Of a stretch of DNA of 64,000 nucleotides, positions 33,171-41,284 are shown in pieces. The notes under the pieces were generated by a model. That model searched no databases. It was given only the letters and a program-made list of their open reading frames with translations, and was not told the origin of the DNA. How positions within the stretch are numbered: position 1 is the first letter of the stretch; every line of letters begins with the position of its first letter. The stretch covers positions 366,948-430,947 of the forward strand of contig NZ_JACYVA010000002.1 of the NCBI RefSeq assembly GCF_014842075.1, read 5' to 3'. The DNA comes from Sphingomonas sp. CFBP 13720 (GTDB taxonomy: Bacteria > Pseudomonadota > Alphaproteobacteria > Sphingomonadales > Sphingomonadaceae). Made by a program: the position numbers and the translations under genes.

Positions 33171-35447
33171 ATGCCCGTCTCGGCCGCCGCCTCCGCCCGC
33201 GAAATTCTGACCAACCTTCACGACGTGATGGCGTCGCGAAGTCCGGCGCAGGCCAAACTCAATTCGGTGGTCCAGATCATCGCCGGCGCGCTGGATAGCG
33301 AAGTCTGCTCGATCTACCTGCTGCGCGAAGGTGTGCTGGAACTGTTCGCCACGGTCGGGCTGTCGCAGGAAGCGGTCCATGTGACCAAGCTGGCCCCGGG
33401 CGAGGGGCTGGTCGGCACGATCGCCGCCAATGTCGAGACGCTGAATCTGGCCGAAGCCGCGACGCATCCCGACTTCGTCTTCCGCCCCGAAACCGGGGAG
33501 GAACGCTTCCACAGCTTTGCCGGCGTACCGATCATCCGCCGCGAGCGCGCCGTCGGCGTGCTTGCCGTGCAGCATGCCGATCCACGCCGCTATGCGGATG
33601 TCGAGATAGAGGCGTTGCAGACGGTGGCAATGGTGCTGTCCGAACTGATCGCCAATGCCGACCTGATCGACGCGACCGGCGGCACGTCCACCCGGCCACA
33701 GGCGACCGGCGCGATGCGCGTCGACGGGTTTCGGCTGGTCGAGGGGATGGCGGCGGGCGTCGCGGTGTTCCATCAGCCGCGCATCACGATCGAACACACC
33801 GTGGCGGAAGACGTGGAGGCGGAACGCCACCGCGTCTATGCCGCGTTCGACAAGATGCGCGACCAGATCGAACGCATGTCGAACCAGGCCGAATTCGGCG
33901 GCGGCGGCGAACATGACGAGGTGCTCGCGACCTACAAGATGTTCGCCTATGACGAAGGCTGGGGCCGCCGCATCAACGAGGCGATCGACAGCGGGCTGAC
34001 GGCGGAGGCCGCGATCGAACGCGTGCAGCAACGCACGCGGATGCGGATGCGCGAGATCGCCGATCCGTTGCTGGCCGACCGGATGCACGATCTGGAGGAT
34101 CTGTCGAACCGGCTGTTGCGGATCGTGTCGGGTCAGATGGGCACTGCCGCGCAACTGGGCCTGCGGCAGGACACCATCCTGCTGGCGCGCAACCTCGGTC
34201 CGGCCGAGCTGCTGGAATATGACCGCCGCCGCCTGAAAGGCGTAGTGCTGGAGGAAGGATCGCTGACCGCGCACGTCGTCATCGTCGCGCGGGCGATGGG
34301 CGTGCCGGTGCTGGGCCGCGTGCGTGACATCCGCCGGCTGATCGCCGAAGGCGACCGGCTACTGCTCAATTCGTTCGAGGATCTGCTGGTCATCCGCCCG
34401 ACCGTGGCGATGGAGGAAGCGTTCGAGGCGAAGCTGGCGCTGACCCAAAAGCGCCGTGCCGCGTTCGCCGCGATGAAGGGCGAACCACCGGTGACGCGCG
34501 ACGGGCACCGGGTGAACATGATGGTCAATGCCGGCCTGCGCGACGATGTCGCCGCGCTCGACCTGACCGGGGCCGACGGCATCGGCCTGTTCCGCACCGA
34601 ATTCCAGTTTCTGGTTTCCGCCACCCTGCCGCAGCGCGAGCGTCAGCAGCGATTGTACCGCGACGTGCTGGAGGTCGCGGGCGATCGCCCGGTCGTGTTC
34701 CGCACCGTCGATATCGGCGGGGACAAGGCGCTGCCCTATCTCGACCATTCGGAAGGGCATGACGAGGAAAACCCGGCGATGGGCTGGCGTGCGCTACGCC
34801 TCGCGCTCGGTCGCGAGGGGCTGATGAAGGCGCAGGCCCGCGCGTTGATCGAGGCGGCGGCGGGCCGCACGCTGAACGTCATGTTCCCGATGGTATCCGA
34901 ACCATGGGAGTTCGAGGAAGCCCGGACCCTGTTCGAGGAACAGCGCGAATGGCTGCGCGGACGGGGCAAGTCGCTGCCGGTCGACATCCGCTATGGCGCG
35001 ATGCTGGAGGTGCCGGCGCTGGCCGACGTGCTCGATTTCCTGTGGCCGCGCCTCGACTTCCTGTCGATCGGCACCAACGACCTGACGCAGTTCCTGTTCG
35101 CCGCCGACCGCGCCGATCCCCGGCTGGCCGTCCGGTATGACTGGCTCAGCCCCGCGATCCTGCGCTTCCTGCGCCGGGTGACGCGCGCGGCGCACGAGGC
35201 GGGCAAGCCAGTGGCGGTGTGCGGAGAGATGGGCGGGCGTCCGCTGGAGGCGATGGCGCTGATCGCGCTGGGCATCGACCGGCTGTCGATCACCCCGGCG
35301 GCGGTCGGCCCGGTCAAGGCGATGATCCGCTCGCTCGATCGCGGGGCGGCGATGGCGCATATGGACGCGCTGCTGACGCAACCCGCGCGCACGCTGCGCC
35401 CCGCGCTGGAGGAATGGGCGCGCGACAACGGCGTCGAACTGGCCTGA
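33171..35447 (+). CDS. ptsP: Phosphoenolpyruvate-protein phosphotransferase PtsP (EI-Ntr)
   Basis: First enzyme of the nitrogen PTS, which passes phosphate from PEP to NPr. The 758 residues show a GAF domain (about 20-160, KLAPGEGLVGTIAANVETLN ... FAGVPIIRRERAVGVLAVQH), a PEP-utiliser N-terminal domain, the phospho-His domain (GSLTAHVVIVARAMGVP, His in TAH) and the TIM-barrel PEP-binding domain (LFRTEFQFL; FRTVDIGGDK; GTNDLTQFLFAADR; VCGEMGG). All catalytic parts are present. The conserved lysC-ptsP neighbourhood is not seen here; a XRE gene precedes it. Confidence 0.95.
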   Translation: MPVSAAASAREILTNLHDVMASRSPAQAKLNSVVQIIAGALDSEVCSIYLLREGVLELFATVGLSQEAVHVTKLAPGEGLVGTIAANVETLNLAEAATHPDFVFRPETGEERFHSFAGVPIIRRERAVGVLAVQHADPRRYADVEIEALQTVAMVLSELIANADLIDATGGTSTRPQATGAMRVDGFRLVEGMAAGVAVFHQPRITIEHTVAEDVEAERHRVYAAFDKMRDQIERMSNQAEFGGGGEHDEVLATYKMFAYDEGWGRRINEAIDSGLTAEAAIERVQQRTRMRMREIADPLLADRMHDLEDLSNRLLRIVSGQMGTAAQLGLRQDTILLARNLGPAELLEYDRRRLKGVVLEEGSLTAHVVIVARAMGVPVLGRVRDIRRLIAEGDRLLLNSFEDLLVIRPTVAMEEAFEAKLALTQKRRAAFAAMKGEPPVTRDGHRVNMMVNAGLRDDVAALDLTGADGIGLFRTEFQFLVSATLPQRERQQRLYRDVLEVAGDRPVVFRTVDIGGDKALPYLDHSEGHDEENPAMGWRALRLALGREGLMKAQARALIEAAAGRTLNVMFPMVSEPWEFEEARTLFEEQREWLRGRGKSLPVDIRYGAMLEVPALADVLDFLWPRLDFLSIGTNDLTQFLFAADRADPRLAVRYDWLSPAILRFLRRVTRAAHEAGKPVAVCGEMGGRPLEAMALIALGIDRLSITPAAVGPVKAMIRSLDRGAAMAHMDALLTQPARTLRPALEEWARDNGVELA

Positions 35448-35548
35448 TAGGATGACCGATCGACGTGCTGCGGCGTTGACACCCGCGTGACGGTAGCGGA
35501 AACCGCGACAGGGTCGACGCGGCCGATACCGGCTTGGAAGGGTTTTCG

Positions 35549-36385
35549 ATGAGTGAAGGCGACGGCAACGCGGGGACGCCCCGGACCGCCGGGATGATGC
35601 TGCGGTCCGCGCGCGAGGCGCAGGGACTGTCACTGTCCGACATCGGACAGCGGACCCGCATCCCCTTGCGCCATCTCGAAGCGGTCGAGGAAAGCAATTT
35701 CCAGTCGCTGCCCTCGATCACCTATTCGATGGGTTTTGGCCGCGCCTATGCCCGCGCGGTCGGGGTCGACGAGACCGAGATCGCACGCGCGCTGCGCGCC
35801 GAACTGGCGGTCAGCTATCAGCGGCCCGAACCGTTGCAGGATCTGGAGCCGTTCGACACCCGGCGCGGTCCGTCGACCGGCGTGGTCGCCGCCGCCGCCG
35901 CCATCGCGATCCTCATCCTGCTTGCGGTCGGGCTGTGGTTCGGCACGTCGCTGTTCCGCAACGACGAACCGGTGACATCGCCACAGGCGACCGTCGCGGG
36001 CGATCTGGGCATGCTGCCGCCCGCCACCCCGACGGGTGCCGCCGCCGTCAGCGCGCCGGTCGCCGCCGCCCCCGCCGGTACGGGCGGACAGGTCACGCTG
36101 ACCGCGACCGGCCCGGTATGGGTGCGAATCTTCGACGCGTCGGGCACGCTGGTGAACAAGGAAATGGCAGCGGGCGAACGGTACGACGTGCCAATGACCG
36201 CGCGCGACCCGCAGATCCGCACCGGTCGCCCCGACCTCATCACCGTCACGCTCAACGGATCGAACGTCCCGCCGCTGGGCACCGCCGAACGCGCGATCAC
36301 CACCGGGATCAGCGCCGACGTCATCCGCGCGCGCGGCAACGCCACGCCGACCCCGGCACCGTCGTCCGCCGCATCCGCGCAATGA
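35549..36385 (+). CDS. RodZ-like helix-turn-helix membrane protein
   Basis: A 278-residue bitopic protein: HTH_25 domain (LRSAREAQGLSLSDIGQRT ... LEAVEESNFQSLP, about 18-85), one membrane helix (about 112-132, VVAAAAAIAILILLAVGLWF), an Ala/Pro linker and a DUF4115 beta domain (TATGPVWVRIFDASGTLVNK). This is the RodZ architecture; RodZ anchors MreB for cell shape, although in alphaproteobacteria the family may have other roles. ATG 35549 with GGAAGGG upstream. A CpoB-like gene follows 65 bases downstream. Confidence 0.85.
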   Translation: MSEGDGNAGTPRTAGMMLRSAREAQGLSLSDIGQRTRIPLRHLEAVEESNFQSLPSITYSMGFGRAYARAVGVDETEIARALRAELAVSYQRPEPLQDLEPFDTRRGPSTGVVAAAAAIAILILLAVGLWFGTSLFRNDEPVTSPQATVAGDLGMLPPATPTGAAAVSAPVAAAPAGTGGQVTLTATGPVWVRIFDASGTLVNKEMAAGERYDVPMTARDPQIRTGRPDLITVTLNGSNVPPLGTAERAITTGISADVIRARGNATPTPAPSSAASAQ

Positions 36386-36450
36386 CGGGTTCAGGTGGAC
36401 GGCGGTACGCCATGTCCATGATTCACAGTATCGCACCGGGGGGTGTATCC

Positions 36451-37428
36451 ATGCATCGACTTTCCGCGCTTCCGCTGCTGGCGCTCGGCCTAGCCTTCGC
36501 CGTGCCCGCCGCCGCGCAGAGCGCCCCGATCAACGGCCGTGTCGACAAGCTGGAGCGTGAAATGCGCGCCGTACAGCGCAAGGTGTTTCCCGGCGGCACG
36601 CCCAACCAGGTCGAACCACAGATCACCGCCCCGGTCGAGCCGGTTGCGATCCCGGGGTCGCCGTCCAGCGGACCGCTGGCGACGCTGACCGCCCGGGTGG
36701 ACGCGCTCGAATCGCAGCAGCAGGCACTGACCGGCCAGATCGAGCAGGCACAGTTCAGACAGCGCCAGCTCGAAGAGGCGTTCAACGCCTACAAGACCGC
36801 GACCGACGCGCGGTTGAAGACGATCGAGGCCGGATCAACCGCCGACATCGCGCCCGCAACGCCCGGCGCGGTCGCTGCGACCGGTGACACGTCGGTCGCG
36901 CCGCCCGCCGTACGTGGTCCGGGCAATGGCGGCGGTACGCTCGGCGGCACCCGCCCGGCAGCGTCGGCCACGACCCCTGCCGCCGATCCGGCCCGCGCCG
37001 CGCGCATCGCCGCGATCGAACGCCCCGCATCGGGCGATGCGGCGGAGGACGGCTATCTCTACGGCTTCCGCCTGTGGAGCGCGAAGCTGTATCCCGAAGC
37101 CATCGCCGCGTTGAAACCCGTGGTCGATAAATATCCGCAGCACCGCCGCGCCAGCTATGCGCAGAACCTTGTCGGCCGGGCCTATCTCGACGACGGCAAG
37201 CCGTCGTTGGCGTCGATGGCATTCTATGACAATTACAAGAAGATGCCCGACGGCGAACGCGCGCCCGACAGCCTGTTCTACCTTGCCGACGCGCTGGTGA
37301 AGCTGAAGAAGACGAAGGAAGCCTGCGACGTCTATGGCGAGCTGACCGAAGTCTATGGTGACCGGATCGCGCCGACGATGAAGGCCGATATCGTCCGGGG
37401 CCGCACGGCGGCGAAATGCACCGCCTGA
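36451..37428 (+). CDS. CpoB/YbgF-like TPR periplasmic protein
   Basis: A 325-residue protein: signal peptide (MHRLSALPLLALGLAFAVPA), two coiled-coil stretches (NGRVDKLEREMRAVQRKV; LTARVDALESQQQALTGQIE), a Gly/Ala/Thr-rich linker, and C-terminal TPR repeats (LYGFRLWSAKLYPEAIAALK ... SYAQNLVGRAYLDDGKPSLA ... FYLADALVKLKKTKEACDVY) with a Cys pair. CpoB coordinates the Tol-Pal system and peptidoglycan synthesis at division. ATG 36451 has GGGGGTG upstream; a start at 36412 is less likely because it would spoil the signal peptide. Confidence 0.88.
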   Translation: MHRLSALPLLALGLAFAVPAAAQSAPINGRVDKLEREMRAVQRKVFPGGTPNQVEPQITAPVEPVAIPGSPSSGPLATLTARVDALESQQQALTGQIEQAQFRQRQLEEAFNAYKTATDARLKTIEAGSTADIAPATPGAVAATGDTSVAPPAVRGPGNGGGTLGGTRPAASATTPAADPARAARIAAIERPASGDAAEDGYLYGFRLWSAKLYPEAIAALKPVVDKYPQHRRASYAQNLVGRAYLDDGKPSLASMAFYDNYKKMPDGERAPDSLFYLADALVKLKKTKEACDVYGELTEVYGDRIAPTMKADIVRGRTAAKCTA

Positions 37429-37432
37429 CCCC

Positions 37433-38608
37433 GTGACTCCCGCCGGGATCGACCGGTTCATGCGCGCCGTCACCCGGCTGGTCGATCCGCCCACGCCCGA
37501 TCGCCCACTGGCGCTGGCGGTATCGGGCGGTCCCGATTCGATGGCGATGCTCGCGCTGGCCACCGCCGCCTTTCCCGGCAGCATCGTTGCCGCTACCGTC
37601 GATCACGGCCTGCGCGCCGATGCGGCCGACGAAGCGGCGATGGTCGCGCGATGGTGCGCCGCGCACGCGGTACCCCATGCGACGCTGACCGCCGATCGTC
37701 CGCCCGCCGGGGCCAGTCTGCAGGCGCAGGCGCGGCGGCTGCGCTATGCCCTGCTCGGCGACTGGGCGCTCCATACCGACGCGACGGCGCTCGCGACCGC
37801 GCATCATGCCGACGATCAGGCCGAAACCTTTCTCATGCGCGCCGCCCGCGCATCGGGACCGGCCGGGCTGGCAGGCATCCGACCGCTATGGGCATTCGAT
37901 GCCGCGCGGTGGGACGCACCTTCGTCCGCCCTACCCGGCACGCCGCCCCCACCCCGAACCTCACTTCCGCCCATTCCACCAACGTCATCCCGGCGAACGC
38001 CGGGATCGCCCGCCTCGGAGCGCCACGGCACCACACCGGAAGACCCCGGTCCGCTCCGTAGCGACGGGGGCGCGGTGCATGAAACGAGCGTTGCGGACGA
38101 CGCAGCCCCCCTCACCGTCATCCGCCCGTTGCTCGACTGGCGACGCAGCGAGTTGCGTGCGATCGCGACCGGCCTGCCGTTCGTCGACGATCCCGCCAAC
38201 GCCGATCCACGCCATGATCGCACCGTGTTTCGCGCCCTGCTCGCTAACGCCGACCTCGACCCCGTGGCGCTCGCGGCGGCTGCCGCACATTGTCGCGAGG
38301 CCGATGAGGCGCTCACCGAAACCGTCGACTGGTTGTGGCGTACCCGTCGCCTGCCGTCGGCGGCTGGCGAACACCGGATCGACGTCACCGACCTGCCGCG
38401 CGAGCTGCGCCGCCGCCTGTGCCGCACCGCGATCGGCGATATCCGTCGGGTCGCCGGAATTACCGAAGGACGCTGGTCGGACGGTAGCAATATCGAACCG
38501 CTGCTGGCGACGCTCGATGCCGGGCGTCCGGCGACGCACGCCGGCGTGCTCGTGATTCCGCACGGTGCGGTGTGGCAGTTCCGCAATTCACCGCCGCGAC
38601 GGTCCTGA
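37433..38608 (+). CDS. tilS: tRNA(Ile)-lysidine synthetase with repeat-derived insertion
   Basis: Modifies C34 of tRNA-Ile(CAU) to lysidine. The PP-loop SGGPDS (residues 31-36), VDHGLR (57-62) and the HHADDQAET region (124-132) are intact, and GIRP...VIRPLLDWRRSELR frames the core. Between residues ~157 and ~226 there is a Pro/Ser/Arg-rich insertion of about 70 residues that TilS proteins normally lack. Bases 37987-38006 inside it form a REP-type palindrome also found at 43462-43481. The rest of the gene continues in frame to the stop, so the enzyme may still work. GTG 37433 starts 4 bases after the cpoB-like stop; ftsH follows. Confidence 0.92.
   Translation: MTPAGIDRFMRAVTRLVDPPTPDRPLALAVSGGPDSMAMLALATAAFPGSIVAATVDHGLRADAADEAAMVARWCAAHAVPHATLTADRPPAGASLQAQARRLRYALLGDWALHTDATALATAHHADDQAETFLMRAARASGPAGLAGIRPLWAFDAARWDAPSSALPGTPPPPRTSLPPIPPTSSRRTPGSPASERHGTTPEDPGPLRSDGGAVHETSVADDAAPLTVIRPLLDWRRSELRAIATGLPFVDDPANADPRHDRTVFRALLANADLDPVALAAAAAHCREADEALTETVDWLWRTRRLPSAAGEHRIDVTDLPRELRRRLCRTAIGDIRRVAGITEGRWSDGSNIEPLLATLDAGRPATHAGVLVIPHGAVWQFRNSPPRRS
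37987..38006. repeat. REP-type palindrome (family B) inside tilS
   Basis: ATCCCGGCG-AA-CGCCGGGAT: a perfect 9-bp stem with 2-base loop, preceded by CGTC and followed by CGCC. The same arrangement (CGTCACCCCAGCG...) occurs at 43457-43481 in non-coding DNA. In the tilS frame it encodes SSRRTPGS. Confidence 0.85.
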
Positions 38609-38677
38609 TCGCCGTTGTTCCATTGCCATTAACCTCCACGCGCCTATCTTGGAGCGACTGAGAGGTAGCACTTCGGC

Positions 38678-40642
38678 ATGAACGATAACGACAAGCAGAA
38701 CGGCCCCGACAATGGCGGCGGCGGCAATCCGTGGATGAAGAGCCTGCTGATCTGGGTCGGCATCCTCGTTTCGCTCGCGATGTTCGTGACGCTGTTCGAA
38801 GGGCGCTCGCCCCAGACGGCGGGTCAGGCGGTCCCCTATTCGACCTTCCTCGACAAGGTCGACGAAGGATCGGTGCGCGACGTCAAGATCGCAACCAACA
38901 CGATCACCGGCACCTACACCAATGACGAGAAGTTCCGCACCAACGCGCTGAACGATCCCAATCTGATCGAACGGCTGCGTGCGAAGAACGTCATCATGGA
39001 TGCCCGCCCCGAAGAGGGGCCGAACCTGTGGCTCCTGATGCTGTACAATTCGCTGCCATTTCTCCTTTTCCTCGGCATCGCGTTCTTCGTACTGCGCCAG
39101 ATGCAGAAGGGCGGCGGCGGCGGCGGTGCGATGGGCTTCGGCAAATCGCGCGCGCGGATGCTGACGCAGAAGGAAGGCAAGGTCACGTTCGACGATGTCG
39201 CGGGCATCGATGAGGCACGCGCGGAACTGACCGAAATCGTCGACTTCCTGAAGGACCCGACGCGCTTCGCCCGGCTGGGCGGCAAGATTCCGAAGGGCGC
39301 GCTGCTGGTCGGATCGCCCGGCACCGGCAAGACGCTGCTCGCCCGCGCGATTGCGGGCGAAGCTGGCGTGCCGTTCTTCACCATTTCCGGCTCGGACTTC
39401 GTGGAAATGTTCGTCGGCGTCGGTGCCAGCCGCGTGCGCGACATGTTCGAACAGGCGAAGAAGAGCGCGCCGTGCATCGTCTTCATTGACGAAATCGACG
39501 CGGTCGGCCGCCATCGCGGTGCAGGCCTGGGCAACGGCAACGACGAACGCGAGCAGACGCTGAACCAGCTGCTGGTCGAAATGGACGGGTTCGAAGCGAA
39601 CGAAGGAATCATCATCGTCGCGGCGACCAACCGTCCCGATGTGCTCGATCCCGCGCTGCTGCGTCCAGGTCGCTTCGATCGTCAAGTCGTGGTCCCGCGC
39701 CCGGATATCGAAGGCCGGATCAAGATCCTTCAGGTGCATATGAAGAAGGTGCCACTGGCCCCCGACGTCGATCCGCGCGTCATCGCACGCGGCACGCCGG
39801 GCTTTTCCGGTGCGGATCTCGCCAACCTCGTCAACGAGGCGGCGCTGACGGCAGCGCGCAAGGGCAAGCGTCTCGTCGCGAACCAGGAGTTCGAAGAGGC
39901 GAAGGACAAGGTCATGATGGGGGCCGAACGGCGCTCGATGGTCATGACCGACGATGAGAAGCGGATGACCGCCTATCACGAGGCCGGCCATGCGATCGTG
40001 TCGATGCACGAACCGGCATCCGATCCGATCCACAAGGCGACGATCATCCCGCGCGGCCGCGCGCTGGGCATGGTGATGCGCCTGCCGGAACGCGATTCGT
40101 ACAGCTATCATCGTGACAAGATGTACGCGAACCTTTCGGTCGCGATGGGTGGCCGCATCGCCGAGGAAATTATCTTCGGCTATGACAAGGTGTCGTCGGG
40201 CGCATCGGGCGATATCCAGCAGGCGACGTCGCTGGCGCGCGACATGGTCACGCGCTGGGGCATGTCCGACGCGGTCGGTCCGGTCGAATATGGCGAGCCG
40301 CAGGGTGAATCGTTCCTCGGCTATTCGTCGTCCGCACCGTCGCGCATGTCGAACAAGACCGCCGAACTGATCGACAGCGAGATCAAGCGGATCGTCGAGG
40401 GTGGCCTGCAACGCGCCCGCGACCTGCTGACCCAGCATGTCGATCAGCTGCATATGCTGGCCGGCGCGCTGCTCGAATTCGAAACGCTGTCGGGCGACGA
40501 GATCAAGCGCCTGATCGCGGGTGAGGATATCGGACGCGACATCGGCACGCCGACCACGCCCCTGGCGGCGGGCGGGACGTCGATCCCGAAAACGCGCCGT
40601 CCGCGCGGGCCGTTCGGATCGCCGACCCCGCAAGGGGCATAA
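38678..40642 (+). CDS. ftsH: ATP-dependent membrane zinc protease FtsH
   Basis: A 654-residue protein with two membrane helices (about 20-40 and 117-137) around a small periplasmic domain, an AAA module with Walker A GSPGTGKT (212-219; most FtsH have GPPGTGKT), Walker [10 protein letters not shown], the second region of homology ([19 protein letters not shown]) and the zinc site HEAGH (434-438). The Gly run after the second helix ([13 protein letters not shown]) is typical. It is essential for membrane protein quality control and LPS balance. It follows tilS, a conserved order, and is terminated at 40663. Confidence 0.97.
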   Translation: MNDNDKQNGPDNGGGGNPWMKSLLIWVGILVSLAMFVTLFEGRSPQTAGQAVPYSTFLDKVDEGSVRDVKIATNTITGTYTNDEKFRTNALNDPNLIERLRAKNVIMDARPEEGPNLWLLMLYNSLPFLLFLGIAFFVLRQMQKGGGGGGAMGFGKSRARMLTQKEGKVTFDDVAGIDEARAELTEIVDFLKDPTRFARLGGKIPKGALLVGSPGTGKTLLARAIAGEAGVPFFTISGSDFVEMFVGVGASRVRDMFEQAKKSAPCIVFIDEIDAVGRHRGAGLGNGNDEREQTLNQLLVEMDGFEANEGIIIVAATNRPDVLDPALLRPGRFDRQVVVPRPDIEGRIKILQVHMKKVPLAPDVDPRVIARGTPGFSGADLANLVNEAALTAARKGKRLVANQEFEEAKDKVMMGAERRSMVMTDDEKRMTAYHEAGHAIVSMHEPASDPIHKATIIPRGRALGMVMRLPERDSYSYHRDKMYANLSVAMGGRIAEEIIFGYDKVSSGASGDIQQATSLARDMVTRWGMSDAVGPVEYGEPQGESFLGYSSSAPSRMSNKTAELIDSEIKRIVEGGLQRARDLLTQHVDQLHMLAGALLEFETLSGDEIKRLIAGEDIGRDIGTPTTPLAAGGTSIPKTRRPRGPFGSPTPQGA

Positions 40643-40662
40643 CCGCCGGATAGCAGGAAACA

Positions 40663-40699
40663 GCGGCGTCGCACTCCGGTGCGGCGCCGCTTTCCTTTT
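40663..40699 (+). terminator. Rho-independent terminator after ftsH
   Basis: Arms 40663-40674 (GCGGCGTCGCAC) and 40679-40690 (GTGCGGCGCCGC), 12 bp with one wobble, loop TCCG, followed by TTTCCTTTT. Confidence 0.85.
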
Positions 40700-40709
40700 A
40701 CGGTACAGT

Positions 40710-40967
40710 CTACCGCAGCGCTGCAAACACACAGTACAACAACAACGGTACGCCGATGATCAGGATCATGATGATCAGATCGACATCGACGACGCGCCGC
40801 AATCCGCTGGGCGGACGCCGTTGTTCGACATCGTGATCTTCGTCGACGACATCGAATTCGAAACGGTTGGAAAAGAAGCGCTGCGGACGTACTTTCAGGA
40901 ACGGCCGCGATACGGAGGGCTCGTCCGGCGGACGTGCGTGGTCCGGCCTTGCAACAGGGTCTGTCAT
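40710..40967 (-). CDS. Small tail-anchored membrane protein
   Basis: An 85-residue protein with a polar, Arg/Pro-rich N-terminal half (KVRPQRFFSNRFEFDVVDED) and one C-terminal membrane helix (VDLIIMILIIGVPLLLYCVF) ending four residues before the stop, so it should be tail-anchored. GGA lies 9 bases before ATG. It is convergent with ftsH. No known family; I judge it real from the clean amphipathic layout. Confidence 0.6.
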   Translation of the reverse strand: MTDPVARPDHARPPDEPSVSRPFLKVRPQRFFSNRFEFDVVDEDHDVEQRRPPSGLRRVVDVDLIIMILIIGVPLLLYCVFAALR

Positions 40968-41034
40968 GATGCGGATTCCGTTTACTCGGGATCGTCGGCG
41001 CGCCCATCGCGTCCTCGACGTCGTATCGAATAAG

Positions 41035-41071
41035 GCCCGGACTCGAACGGCCGAACGCCGCGAGTCCGGGC
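41035..41071. other. Long perfect inverted repeat in the gap
   Basis: GCCCGGACTCG (41035-41045) and CGAGTCCGGGC (41061-41071) are perfectly complementary with a 15-base spacer. No T-run follows on either strand, so it is a poor terminator. It lies between the small membrane protein gene and the hydrolase gene at 41285. It resembles a tRNA arm by eye but there is no cloverleaf. Confidence 0.4.
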
Positions 41072-41210
41072 TAACCGCGTGCGGCGAGTTGGCCGGCGTG
41101 GTTGCGGAACCGCTGATATGTCGCGTAAGCGTCCATAGGGCTAACATCATGGCACGACTACGGAAAGTCAACCTGTGCGGCGTATCTTGCGTTGGCGACG
41201 CGCCTGCCCC

Positions 41211-41243
41211 TTGACAACCCCCCACCCGACAATGTGACATTGT
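41211..41243 (+). promoter_or_regulatory. Promoter region with operator-like palindrome before the CocE-type hydrolase
   Basis: A consensus -35 hexamer TTGACA (41211-41216) is followed at about the -10 distance by ACAATG-TGA-CATTGT (41229-41243), a perfect 6-bp inverted repeat. The palindrome would cover the -10 element and transcription start, an ideal place for a repressor. The hydrolase ATG is at 41285. Confidence 0.45.
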
Positions 41244-41284
41244 TGCATACCGCCATCCGGCGGCCTGTCTCCGCGGGAGTTCCC

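Noticed and set aside
38588-40732. A 714-codon leftward open frame over ftsH
   Set aside because: Antisense shadow of FtsH; composition is typical of reverse reading of a GC-rich gene.
41035-41071. A second tRNA gene
   Set aside because: There is a perfect stem, but no D-arm, T-arm or acceptor stem can be built around it.
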